A stretch of 64,000 nt of DNA from DATKWD01 sp963704815 (GTDB taxonomy: Bacteria > Actinomycetota > Acidimicrobiia > Acidimicrobiales > Salinilacustritrichaceae). Shown here piece by piece: positions 15,643 to 23,245 of this stretch. Both the position numbers and the translations under genes were made by a program. The stretch is taken from the NCBI GenBank assembly GCA_963704815.1, contig CAVPHU010000006.1, positions 16,003 through 80,002 on the forward strand, given 5' to 3'. The notes under the pieces are model-generated. The model was given only the letters and a program-made list of their open reading frames with translations. It was not told the DNA's origin and did not search any database. Numbering within the stretch: the first letter of the stretch is position 1; every line of letters begins with the position of its first letter.

Positions 15643-16651
15643 TCAGGACTCGGCTGGCCGGCGCAGGTGGACAGGAAGGCGGGTGGGACTGCGGAACGCC
15701 AGCGACGTCTTCCACGTGACGGTCTCGGGATCGATCGTGTAGTCACCGAACCGTTCGAGGATCGCAGGCAGGGCGATGCGCAGTTCGAGGCGGGCGAGCG
15801 CCGCGCCGATGCAGTGGTGCATGCCGTGTCCGAACGAGATCGGTGCCGGGTCGGTCCGGTCGAGCCGGAGTTCATCGGGTCGGTCGAAGCGCCGGGGATC
15901 ACGGTTGGCGGCGCCGAGCATGATCGTGAGGTTCTGTCCGGCGCTGGTCGGCCAGCGCTCCGAGACGGTCGGCGACGTCGTCACAGGTCGCATCGATCTT
16001 CGCCGGGTCGAGCACGACGAAGGGGTCGGCGACCTCGCGGAGGGTCGTGAACGCGTCGGCCACCCACGGCCAGAGCTCGTCCGGAATGCCGATCAGCTCG
16101 GCGATGACCTGGATGGGCAGCGGCTCGGTGAACCCGCCCACCAGGTCGGGGGTTGTGTCGTCGGCGATGCCCGTGAGCATCCGGTCGACCAGTTCGCCGA
16201 TCCACGGCTCGAGCCGCCGCATCTTGCGCGGGGTGAACTCTCGGGCGACGGCGGCCCTCAATCTCGTGTGCAGCGGTGGGTCGGTGAAGAGGAGTGCGTT
16301 GCGGAACAGGTCCTTCGTCGCAGTCGAGAGATACGAGTACGGGCGCGTCGTCATGAGCAGGTCCATCTGCCCGGCGACCCCGAAGCTCGGCGACGAGAGG
16401 ACCTCGCGGGCCTCGTCGTGGCCGACGACGGCCCACTGCTGGAGGAACGGGCTGAACGACACCGGCCCGGCGGCCCGCATCCGCTCGTAGATGGGGTAGG
16501 GGTCGACGAACCGGTCCGGGCCGAGGATGTTTCCCCACGGATCGAACCGGAAGACGACGTCCGCCAAGCGGGGTCGCTTCACCAGGCTTCGGATGCCTCG
16601 AAGCGCCAGTTCCTCTCGGCGGCCCATCAATGATGCCCACCGGTCACGCAC
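15643..16651 (-). pseudogene. Cytochrome P450 lacking its I-helix and ExxR region
   Basis: The N-terminal half (about 235 residues from 16651; an internal ATG at 16627 is possible) has normal B- to F-helix features such as NALLFTDPPLHTRLRAAVARE and EPLPIQVIAELIGIPDE. After DVADRLGALADQR the frame is lost near 15950. The gene then resumes in another frame at AGQNLTIMLGAANRDPRRF and the heme loop FGHGMHHCIGAALARLE, with the axial cysteine. Roughly 80-100 residues holding the oxygen-binding AGxxTT helix and the K-helix ExxR are missing, so the product could not work. It is either a real internal deletion or an assembly collapse. Confidence 0.85.
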
Positions 16652-16741
16652 CTCATGAGGAGGGGCTTCGACCTGACTCGGTGTGGGTCCCGACGAGGAC
16701 GCATGCCGTCCCGCCTCGTCGACCGGTCAGGACAGGTGGCC

Positions 16742-17886
16742 TCAGCGGAGGGTGAGCTCGGGGTGGAAGCGGCGGGTGGGGGCGAGTTCGGTGTCGATGG
16801 TCTGGGCGATCGAGGCGAACGCCGCGGACCCTTCGGACTCGGGGTCGGTGACCACGATCGGTCGACCTGAGTCGCTGCCCTCGCGGAGGTCGGTGTCGAG
16901 CGGGATCTGGCCGAGCAACGGGACCTCGAGGCGCTGCGCGAGATCGTTGCCACCACCGGCGCCGAAGATCTCGTAGCGCTTGCCGTCGTCGCCGGTGAAC
17001 CACGACATGTTCTCGATGACGCCCTTGACCTCGAGGTTGACCTTCTGGGACATGAACGCGGCCCGCTGTGCGACGCTGCTGTGCGGCCGGCTGGGGCGTG
17101 GTCACCACGTAGACCTCGGCCCGAGGGAGGAACTGGGCCAGGCTGAGTGAGATGTCGCCGGTGCCCGGCGGAAGGTCGACCACCAGGTAGTCGGGGTCGT
17201 CCCAGTAGACGTCGGTGAGGAACTGCTCGAGCGCCTTGTGGAGCATCGGGCCACGCCAGATGACCGGCTGGTCCTCTTCGGCGAAGAAGCCCATCGAGAT
17301 GCAACGCACGCCATTGGCCTCGGGCGGGACGAGCATCGAGTCGATGACCACGGGAGGCCGTTCGACCCCGAGCATCCGCGGGATCGAGAACCCCCAGACG
17401 TCGGCGTCGACGACCGCGACGTCCTTGCCCCGCTGCGCGAGGGCGATGGCGAGGTTGGTGGTGACCGACGACTTGCCGACGCCGCCCTTGCCGCGATCGC
17501 GACCAGCAGGACGCGGGTCTTCGACGACGGGTCGGCGAACGGGATGGCTCGGCCCTCGGCGTGGCCGTGGCCCTGCTGGCTCCCGGCCGTGGCCGCGGGG
17601 TCGCCGTGGAGCTTCTCCGGAGGGCCTCGCGCTCTTCGTCGGTCATCGAGGTGAACTCGACCCCGGCCGACGCCACACCGGGCAGCTCACCGACGGCTTC
17701 GGTGACCCGCCGGGTGATCTCGCTCTTGAGCGGGCAGCCGGGAATGGTGAGCGCCACGAGGACCTCGACGGACTCGCCGTCGATGCGCACCTCACGCACC
17801 ATGTCGAGGTCGACGATGCTGCGATGGAGCTCGGGATCTTCGACGGGCCGGAGGGCCTCGATGACCTCGGCTTCGGTGACGGACAC
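16742..17886 (-). CDS. mrp: Mrp/ApbC-type Fe-S cluster carrier ATPase (three apparent frameshifts)
   Basis: Mrp/ApbC/Nbp35-type P-loop ATPases carry Fe-S clusters to target proteins. From a GTG at 17886 (after GAGGAG) the MIP18-like N-terminal domain reads VTEAEVIEALRPVEDPELH. It is followed by a linker KLHGDPAATAGSQQG, the Walker A GKGGVGKSSVTTNLAIAL, VVDADVWGFSIPRMLGV, VDLPPGTGDISLSLAQ, and a C-terminal segment beginning with MSQKVNLEVKGVIENM. These lie in four successive frames. Breaks fall near 17617 and 17492 (each one base short) and 17078 (one base extra). Repaired, it is about 381 residues. All motifs are intact, so sequence error is suspected. It diverges from the SufR-like regulator. 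Confidence 0.85.
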
Positions 17887-17935
17887 GTGCGCTCCTCTGC
17901 GATTGGGAACCGAAGTTCGGCGCCGGGGAATTTCT

Positions 17936-17955
17936 CCTACCGGCGTAGGTAGAAT
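17936..17955 (+). promoter_or_regulatory. Operator-like dyad overlapping the promoter of the Fe-S regulator
   Basis: CCTAC (17936-17940) and GTAGG (17945-17949) form an inverted repeat directly upstream of a -10-like TAGAAT (17950-17955). The GTG start at 17964 is only nine bases further, so the transcript would be nearly leaderless. The dyad lies between the -35 and -10 positions and in the divergent mrp leader, a typical place for autorepression by the regulator. Confidence 0.5.
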
Positions 17956-17963
17956 ATCGAGCC

Positions 17964-18641
17964 GTGGATCAGCCCCCACTGTCGCCGACCGACTTCTCGT
18001 CGGCCGTCACCGCCATCACCTCCGCTTTCGGCGACACCACGCGCCGCGACATCTACCTCTGGGTCCGCGAGCAGGGGGGCGTCACGGCGGCTGACGTCGC
18101 GGCCGCGTTCGACCTCCACACCAACGTGGCCCGACATCACCTCGACAAGCTCGCCAATGGCGGCTACGTCGAGGTGGGGCGCCTCGCGTCCGGCGGCGCG
18201 GGTCGACCCTCGAAGCGCTATTCGGCAGCCCAACCCGAGATCCCCCTCGAGTTCGCCACGCGCCACGACGCCCTCCTCGTGAGCCTGCTCGGGCGGGCCC
18301 TGGCCGCATTGCCGGCCGAGACGGCCGAGCACATCGCCGAAGAGGTCGGCATCGAGTACGGCGAGCACCTGGCGGCATCCCTCGGGGTCGAGACCGCACA
18401 TCAGTCGTTCCGGAGCGCACTGCACACGGTCGCCGACGCGCTGAGCGCCCACGGCTTCGCCGCCCACACCGAGCACCACCTCACCGACCTGCGCATCGTG
18501 TCCGAGCACTGCCCGTTCGGCGATGCCCCCATCGACTACCCGGTGATCTGCGCCGTCGATCGAGGGCTGGTCAAGGGGATGCTCGAGCGCGTTGTACGGC
18601 GACACCCAACCCGAGACCGCATCGTCGTTGCCGATGGGTGA
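17964..18641 (+). CDS. Winged-helix regulator, SufR-like
   Basis: This 225-residue regulator has an ArsR/MarR-like winged helix (DTTRRDIYLWVREQGGVTAADVAAAFDLHTNVARHHLDKL) in its first 80 residues and a C-terminal domain ending in SEHCPFGDAP and PVICAVDRGLVKGML. These two cysteines and the domain layout resemble SufR-type repressors that sense Fe-S status, though the classic set of four cysteines is not complete. It sits between the divergent mrp gene and a cysteine desulfurase six bases downstream, so it probably controls Fe-S supply. The ligand remains inferred. Confidence 0.8.
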   Translation: MDQPPLSPTDFSSAVTAITSAFGDTTRRDIYLWVREQGGVTAADVAAAFDLHTNVARHHLDKLANGGYVEVGRLASGGAGRPSKRYSAAQPEIPLEFATRHDALLVSLLGRALAALPAETAEHIAEEVGIEYGEHLAASLGVETAHQSFRSALHTVADALSAHGFAAHTEHHLTDLRIVSEHCPFGDAPIDYPVICAVDRGLVKGMLERVVRRHPTRDRIVVADG

Positions 18642-18647
18642 CACCCA

Positions 18648-19796
18648 ATGCGTCACCGAGGTCCAGGCGAGCGCCCCGTAGTGCCACGGCGCCACTACCT
18701 CGACCACGCTTCGACGAGTCCGCTCCGACCGGCCGGGCGGGCCGCCATGCTCGAGGCGCTCGACCACCCGATCGGTGACCCGGGGCGCATCCATGCCGAA
18801 GGCATGACCGCACGGGCCCTGATCGAACACGCCCGGGAACAGGTGGCCGCTGCGCTGGGGGCACGAAGCCGCGAGGTCATGTTCTGCTCCGGCGCGACCG
18901 AAGCCATCGCCACCGTGTGCGCCGGGGCCTCGCCGCAGGGCGACCGACAGGTCGTGGTGGCCACCGAGCACTCGGCAGTTCGACTCGCCGCCGAACGCGC
19001 CGGCGGGGTGACCATCGTGCCGGTCGACCGCCAGGGCCGAGTCGACCCTGCCGACGTCGCGACCGCCGCCGCCGACGCCGCGGTCTCGGTCGTGCACGTG
19101 CAGTTCGGCAACCACGAGACGGGCGTGACCCAGCCGATCCGCGAGATCGCTGACGCCTGTGCCGACCTGGGCGCCCTCCTCCACGTCGATGCGGCCCAAG
19201 CTGCCGGCCGGGTGCCGATCGACTTCGCCGCACTGGGTGTCGACCTGCTCACCGTCAGCTCGCACAAGATGGGCGGACCAACCGGCGTCGGCGCTCTGTT
19301 GATCCGTCGCGGGCTCCGTCTCGATCCGCTTCTGCTCGGCGGCGACCAGGAACGGGCCCGACGGGCCGGACTCGAAGACATCGCCGGCGTCGTCGGCTTC
19401 GGCGAGGTGGTCTCGCAGATCGACGTCGGCGCCGAGGGAGCCGAACAAGCCCGGCTCACCGGGCGGGTTCGCCAACTCTTCCGGACGCTCGACGGCGTGA
19501 TCGAGCATGGCCATCCCGAGCACCGACTCCCCCACATCGCCGCCGCCACCATCGAGGACGTCGAGCCCCAGGCCGTGCTTCTCGAACTCGACCGCGCCGG
19601 CATCGCAGCCCACTCGGGAAGCGCTTGTTCGTCCGAGTCGCTCGAGCCATCCCCGGTCCTCGAAGCCATGGGGATCGATGCGCACCATTCGCTGCGCATC
19701 AGCACCGGATGGTCGACCACCGACGAAGACGCCGACGCGCTCGAGGTGGCCCTCCCCCGGGCCCTGGACGAGCTCCGGGCACTACGTCTCCGGTGA
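18648..19796 (+). CDS. Cysteine desulfurase (NifS/IscS family)
   Basis: The enzyme removes sulfur from cysteine using PLP and provides it for Fe-S clusters or tRNA thiolation. The PLP lysine is in TVSSHKMGGPTGVGAL, and the cofactor-binding FCSGATEAIATVC and HVDAAQAAG motifs are present. The catalytic cysteine loop is HSGSACSSESLEPS. It has the IscS-like compact length of 382 residues (from ATG 18648; a GTG eleven codons later is possible). It follows the SufR-like regulator by six bases and is probably co-transcribed. No scaffold (IscU/SufU) or SufBCD genes are next to it, so which pathway it serves is open. Confidence 0.92.
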   Translation: MRHRGPGERPVVPRRHYLDHASTSPLRPAGRAAMLEALDHPIGDPGRIHAEGMTARALIEHAREQVAAALGARSREVMFCSGATEAIATVCAGASPQGDRQVVVATEHSAVRLAAERAGGVTIVPVDRQGRVDPADVATAAADAAVSVVHVQFGNHETGVTQPIREIADACADLGALLHVDAAQAAGRVPIDFAALGVDLLTVSSHKMGGPTGVGALLIRRGLRLDPLLLGGDQERARRAGLEDIAGVVGFGEVVSQIDVGAEGAEQARLTGRVRQLFRTLDGVIEHGHPEHRLPHIAAATIEDVEPQAVLLELDRAGIAAHSGSACSSESLEPSPVLEAMGIDAHHSLRISTGWSTTDEDADALEVALPRALDELRALRLR

Positions 19797-19822
19797 CCAT
19801 CTGAGCTAGCTTCGAGCGCGAC

Positions 19823-20326
19823 ATGGAGCTCTACCTCGTGCGGCACGCCCACGCCGGTTCACGTCGAGCGTGGGACGGCGACGATCGCGTCCGCCCGTTG
19901 TCCGAGCGAGGCGAACAACAGGCGCAGGGAATCGCGGAGCTGTTGGACTCGCGTCCGATCGAGCGGGTCTTCTCGAGCCCTGCACTCCGGTGTGTCCAGA
20001 CCGTGTCTCCCCTGGCCGAGAACCTCGGCGTCGAGGTCGAGATCGACGACCGGCTGTTCGAGGGCTCGTGGGTCGCCGACGCCATCACCCTCGCCGAGTC
20101 GCTCGACGAGACCGTGGTGTTCTCGAGTCACGGCGACGTCATCCCACAGATGCTCAGAGGCATGGCCAACCGGGGCATGAACCTGCTCGACGACTTCCGT
20201 TGGGCCAAGGCCTCGACCTGGGTGATCACCCGTGACGGTGAGAAGTTCACCGAGGCGCGCGCTATCTCCCGTCGACCGCCTGATCGCCCGCGGCGTCGAC
20301 GAGTCGTCCGACCGCTTCCTCGATGA
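19823..20326 (+). CDS. SixA-like phosphohistidine phosphatase
   Basis: A histidine phosphatase of the short SixA type: MELYLVRHAHAGSRRAWDG gives the catalytic RHA, FSSPALRCVQTVSPL the arginine-bearing motif, and VVFSSHGDVIPQML the second catalytic histidine. At 167 residues it is slightly longer than SixA. The last 21 residues are arginine and proline rich and overlap the 3' end of the convergent aminotransferase by 65 bp, so the true end may be nearer 20262 if a base is wrong here. SixA removes phosphate from phosphohistidine proteins. The target here is unknown. Confidence 0.8.
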   Translation: MELYLVRHAHAGSRRAWDGDDRVRPLSERGEQQAQGIAELLDSRPIERVFSSPALRCVQTVSPLAENLGVEVEIDDRLFEGSWVADAITLAESLDETVVFSSHGDVIPQMLRGMANRGMNLLDDFRWAKASTWVITRDGEKFTEARAISRRPPDRPRRRRVVRPLPR

Positions 20327-21416
20327 TCTCACCGGGGGCGGCGATGGTCATTCGTGCGAAGCCGGCCCCCTCCCGCCGAACCAGTGGCCGGGACTGAGTG
20401 CGAGACCCGCCGAAGCGAGCCACGTGGGGATGTCGGGCACGCCGAGCCCGAGCCGGCGGAGGTCGAAGCCACGCGAGGTAGGTCCCCTCGATCGCCACCA
20501 GGTCGACGGTGTCGGGCAGCCCGTCCTGCAGCCGTCGAACGTTGGCGGCCACGAGTTCGAGGAAGTCGTCGAGCCACACGGCTCCGTGCGCGTACACGGC
20601 CTCGAACGCCGCGAGCCCGAACACGTTGTTGCGAGTGAGATGGAACTGCGAGCTGCGCTGCTCGAACCGGTCGGCGACGGTCTCGCCGGCCGTGATCAGC
20701 AACGTGTCGCAGACACCGGCGAGCCCGAACGTCTTGATGGGGCCGTGCGTGGCAGCCCACGCAACTTCTCGACCCGCGGCGGCGACGCCGAAGGGAACGA
20801 ACGCATGCGGAGCGAGAGCGAGGTCGGCGTGGATCTCGTCAGCCAGCACGAACACATCGTGCTCGGCGCAGATGGTCGCGACCCGCTCGAGTTCCTGCCG
20901 CGTCCACACCCGCCCCACGGGGTTGTGCGGGTTGCAGAGGATGAGCATCCGGTTTCGAGGATCCGATGCCTTCGCCTCGAGGTCGTCGAGGTCGAGGCGG
21001 TAGCCGTCGGCGGTCAGGGCGAGTGGATTCCGAACGACGGCCCGGTCGTGGGCTGCGATCAGCGGCTTGAAATCGGTGAAGACCGGAGGCTGGAGGATGA
21101 CGCCGTGACCCGGCTCGGTGAGCGAGTCGATCAGGACTCCGATCGACGTCCCCACACTCGGACTGACCAGCGTGTGGAGTCCGGCTCCGTCCCAGCCGTG
21201 ACGGTCGGCAGCCCACCGCCAGAATGCTTCGACGAGCGAGCCGGGGCGGGTCTCGTAGCCGTACCAACCCTCAGCCGCACGCTGCTTGAGCGCCTCGACC
21301 ACCGCCGGAGCCAGGTCTACGCTCGGCTCCGCGATCCAGAGGTCGAGCAGATCGCCGTGCGGTCCGAAATGACGCTCGAGCGTCGCGGGGTCGGTGCCCT
21401 GCCTTCGAGCCACCAT
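20262..21416 (-). CDS. PatB/MalY-type pyridoxal aminotransferase or C-S lyase (two compensating frameshifts)
   Basis: A fold-type I PLP enzyme of the PatB/MalY group, which usually act as cystathionine beta-lyases or aminotransferases. From ATG 21416 it has TLVSPSVGTSIGVLIDSL, the substrate-loop ILCNPHNPVGRVWTRQEL, the PLP-binding FVLADEIHADLAL, and HGPIKTFGLAGVCDTLL with the catalytic lysine. Near 20465 one extra base, and near 20375 one missing base, push the segment DLRRLGLGVPDIPTW...SPGHWFG out of frame. The end (REGAGFARMTIAAPGEIIEEAV) is back in frame. Repaired length is about 384. The paired shifts make sequence errors likely. Confidence 0.85.
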   Translation of the reverse strand: MVARRQGTDPATLERHFGPHGDLLDLWIAEPSVDLAPAVVEALKQRAAEGWYGYETRPGSLVEAFWRWAADRHGWDGAGLHTLVSPSVGTSIGVLIDSLTEPGHGVILQPPVFTDFKPLIAAHDRAVVRNPLALTADGYRLDLDDLEAKASDPRNRMLILCNPHNPVGRVWTRQELERVATICAEHDVFVLADEIHADLALAPHAFVPFGVAAAGREVAWAATHGPIKTFGLAGVCDTLLITAGETVADRFEQRSSQFHLTRNNVFGLAAFEAVYAHGAVWLDDFLELVAANVRRLQDGLPDTVDLVAIEGTYLAWLRPPPARARRARHPHVARFGGSRTQSRPLVRREGAGFARMTIAAPGEIIEEAVGRLVDAAGDQAVDGR

Positions 21417-21420
21417 CGGG

Positions 21421-22164
21421 TCAGGAGCCCTCGAGTCGCTCGCGGAGCGAGTCGGCCAGCTGCTGAGCATCGGGTGGGGCGTCGAGTTCGTCGAACACGT
21501 CGAGTTGAGCGAGCGCGTCGTCGACCTCGCCCTGGCGATCGTGGACGACCGCACGGAAGACCCGAGCGTCGCCGAACGTGGGGTCGGCCGCGATGGCCTC
21601 GTCGAGGAACACCACCGCCGAATCGAGCAGTTCGTCGCCCGCAGGTCCGGCCTGGAACGCCGTCCGGGCGAGGAACCACCCCCGATAGGTGAGCGCCTGC
21701 ACGTTGTCGGGATCGAGGTCGAGCACCGCGTCGTAACACTCGAGCACCGCGATCGGATCGGTCTCGGTCGCCTCGCTCGCGATGCAATCGCGCACCTGGG
21801 TCCGGACCGATGCGTTGATGTCGCCGGTGAGGCCGTCGTTCGAACCGCGACGACCCGACGCCTGGGCCATCACCACGCCGGTGAGCACCGCGACCAAGAC
21901 CACGGCCGCCGCGATTCCGAGCGTCTTCGCCCGGCTCTGACGTGAGGGGACCGAGGCGAAGCTCGCCTTGCCATCGTCGATCGCTCGGATCGTCGCTGCG
22001 GCTCGGGCGGTGTAGTCGTCCTTGAGCGCCACGTAGTCGACCTCGTCGACATCGCCGGCGTCGAACTCGCGCTCCAGGTCGTCGAGTGAACCGAGGAGGA
22101 AGTCGCGCTCCTCCTCGAGCGCCGCGAGCGCGTCGGGATCCAGCGGACGCGCCCTCGTGCTCAC
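21421..22164 (-). CDS. CcmI-like TPR protein of cytochrome c maturation
   Basis: This 247-residue protein begins with a cytoplasmic coiled region (LAALEEERDFLLGSLDDLEREFDAGDVDEVDY), has one membrane segment (TLGIAAAVVLVAVLTGVVMAQ), and ends with tetratricopeptide-like helices (ALTYRGWFLARTAFQAG, DARVFRAVVHDRQGEVDDALAQLD). This plan matches CcmI/CycH, which presents apocytochrome c to the heme ligase CcmFH outside the membrane. The GTG at 22164 overlaps the ccmH stop (GTGA), placing it as the last gene of the ccm operon. Sequence similarity to proteobacterial CcmI is weak, so the assignment rests on topology and context. Confidence 0.75.
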   Translation of the reverse strand: MSTRARPLDPDALAALEEERDFLLGSLDDLEREFDAGDVDEVDYVALKDDYTARAAATIRAIDDGKASFASVPSRQSRAKTLGIAAAVVLVAVLTGVVMAQASGRRGSNDGLTGDINASVRTQVRDCIASEATETDPIAVLECYDAVLDLDPDNVQALTYRGWFLARTAFQAGPAGDELLDSAVVFLDEAIAADPTFGDARVFRAVVHDRQGEVDDALAQLDVFDELDAPPDAQQLADSLRERLEGS

Positions 22165-22682
22165 GGAGCCTCGGCGAACTCGTCGTCGGTGGCCGGCTCG
22201 TCGGAGTCGTCGCTGCGGGACCGCTCGGCGGTGAACTCGTCCACCAGCGTCCGGTCGGCATCGGTGGCGTGGCGCGGGGTGCGCGACTGCCAACGGCGCA
22301 GCACGAGTCCGAGACCGGTCATCGAGGCGACCAACGCGGCTGCGGGCAGAGCCCACACCAGCCCGGCGAGACCCGAGGCAGACGGGGTGAGGAGCACTTC
22401 CTCGCCGTAACGATCGGCGAAGTAGTCGCGGATGGCCTCGTTCGACTCGCCGGCGTCGATGCGACGGGCGATCTCGGTGCGGATGGCACGGGCCGCAGCC
22501 GCGTCGGAGTCGGCGGCCGACTGGCTGCGACAGGTCGGGCACTTGATGGTCGCCGCCAGGTCACGGCCTCGTTCGGCGTTGGAGCGCGGCCCCGAGTCGC
22601 CGGCGGCGCCGATGAAGAGCACCGTCACGAGCACCACGCCCATGATCGCCCAGGCGAGCTTGGAGGCGGCGAACTGCTTCAT
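22161..22682 (-). CDS. ccmH: Cytochrome c maturation protein CcmH
   Basis: CcmH is the membrane thiol-disulfide protein that reduces or holds the CxxCH motif of apocytochrome c. This 173-residue protein has a signal-anchor (AWAIMGVVLVTVLFIGAAG), the conserved redox motif IKCPTCRSQSAADSD, the three-helix domain IRTEIARRIDAGESNEAIRDYFADRYGEEVLLTPSASG, and a second membrane helix (GLVWALPAAALVASMTGLGLVL). It overlaps the ccmG gene upstream by four bases and the TPR gene downstream. The C-terminal acidic tail is cytoplasmic and not typical. Confidence 0.92.
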   Translation of the reverse strand: MKQFAASKLAWAIMGVVLVTVLFIGAAGDSGPRSNAERGRDLAATIKCPTCRSQSAADSDAAAARAIRTEIARRIDAGESNEAIRDYFADRYGEEVLLTPSASGLAGLVWALPAAALVASMTGLGLVLRRWQSRTPRHATDADRTLVDEFTAERSRSDDSDEPATDDEFAEAP

Positions 22683-23245
22683 CGGCCGTCGACCTCGGCG
22701 ATCAGCTGATCGAGGCCTCGGGCGGTGACGCCACCGACGACCTTGGCGACCACGGTTCCGTCGGGCGCCACGATGAACGACTCGGGGATGCCGGCGACGC
22801 CGTACTCGAGCGCGACCCGGCCGTCGGGATCGAGCACGACGGGCCAGTCACCACCCTGGTCGGCGAAGAACTGGCGGGCGTCGCTGGCCTGATCGTCGTA
22901 GATCACCGAGACGACCGAAGCGTCACCTGCTGCCGAGTGGCCTTCGGAGAACCCGACCAGCTCCGGATGCTCACGGATGCACGGGGTGCACCACGTGGCG
23001 AAGAAGTTGACCACGACGTACTGACCGCGCCGGTTGTCCAGGTCGAACGCGTCGCCCGAGAGGGTGACGCCCCGGAGTTCGGGGGCGACCTGGTTGAGCA
23101 ACGGCGACGCCACCTGACGATCGGTGGAGGGCTCGCTGCTGGCCAGGATCCACACGAACGCGACCATCACCATCATCACCATGCAGGCAACGAGCACACC
23201 GGTTCGCCTCGTGGTCCGGGGCACGGTGTCTTCGGATTCGCTCAC
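22679..23245 (-). CDS. ccmG: Membrane-anchored thioredoxin-like protein CcmG/DsbE
   Basis: The protein reduces apocytochrome c or CcmH disulfides outside the membrane. It has a single N-terminal anchor (GVLVACMVMMVMVAFVWILA) and a thioredoxin fold with the active site FFATWCTPCIREHPELVGF. The cis-proline loop is VAGIPESFIVAPDGTVVAK, with the Gly-Ile-Pro typical of CcmG/ResA. It is 188 residues long. It overlaps ccmF upstream and ccmH downstream by four bases each, as expected for a translationally coupled operon. Confidence 0.92.
   Translation of the reverse strand: MSESEDTVPRTTRRTGVLVACMVMMVMVAFVWILASSEPSTDRQVASPLLNQVAPELRGVTLSGDAFDLDNRRGQYVVVNFFATWCTPCIREHPELVGFSEGHSAAGDASVVSVIYDDQASDARQFFADQGGDWPVVLDPDGRVALEYGVAGIPESFIVAPDGTVVAKVVGGVTARGLDQLIAEVDGR

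Noticed and set aside
15643..16651. A functional short P450
   Set aside because: The oxygen-binding helix and ExxR are absent, so a short but active enzyme is not credible.
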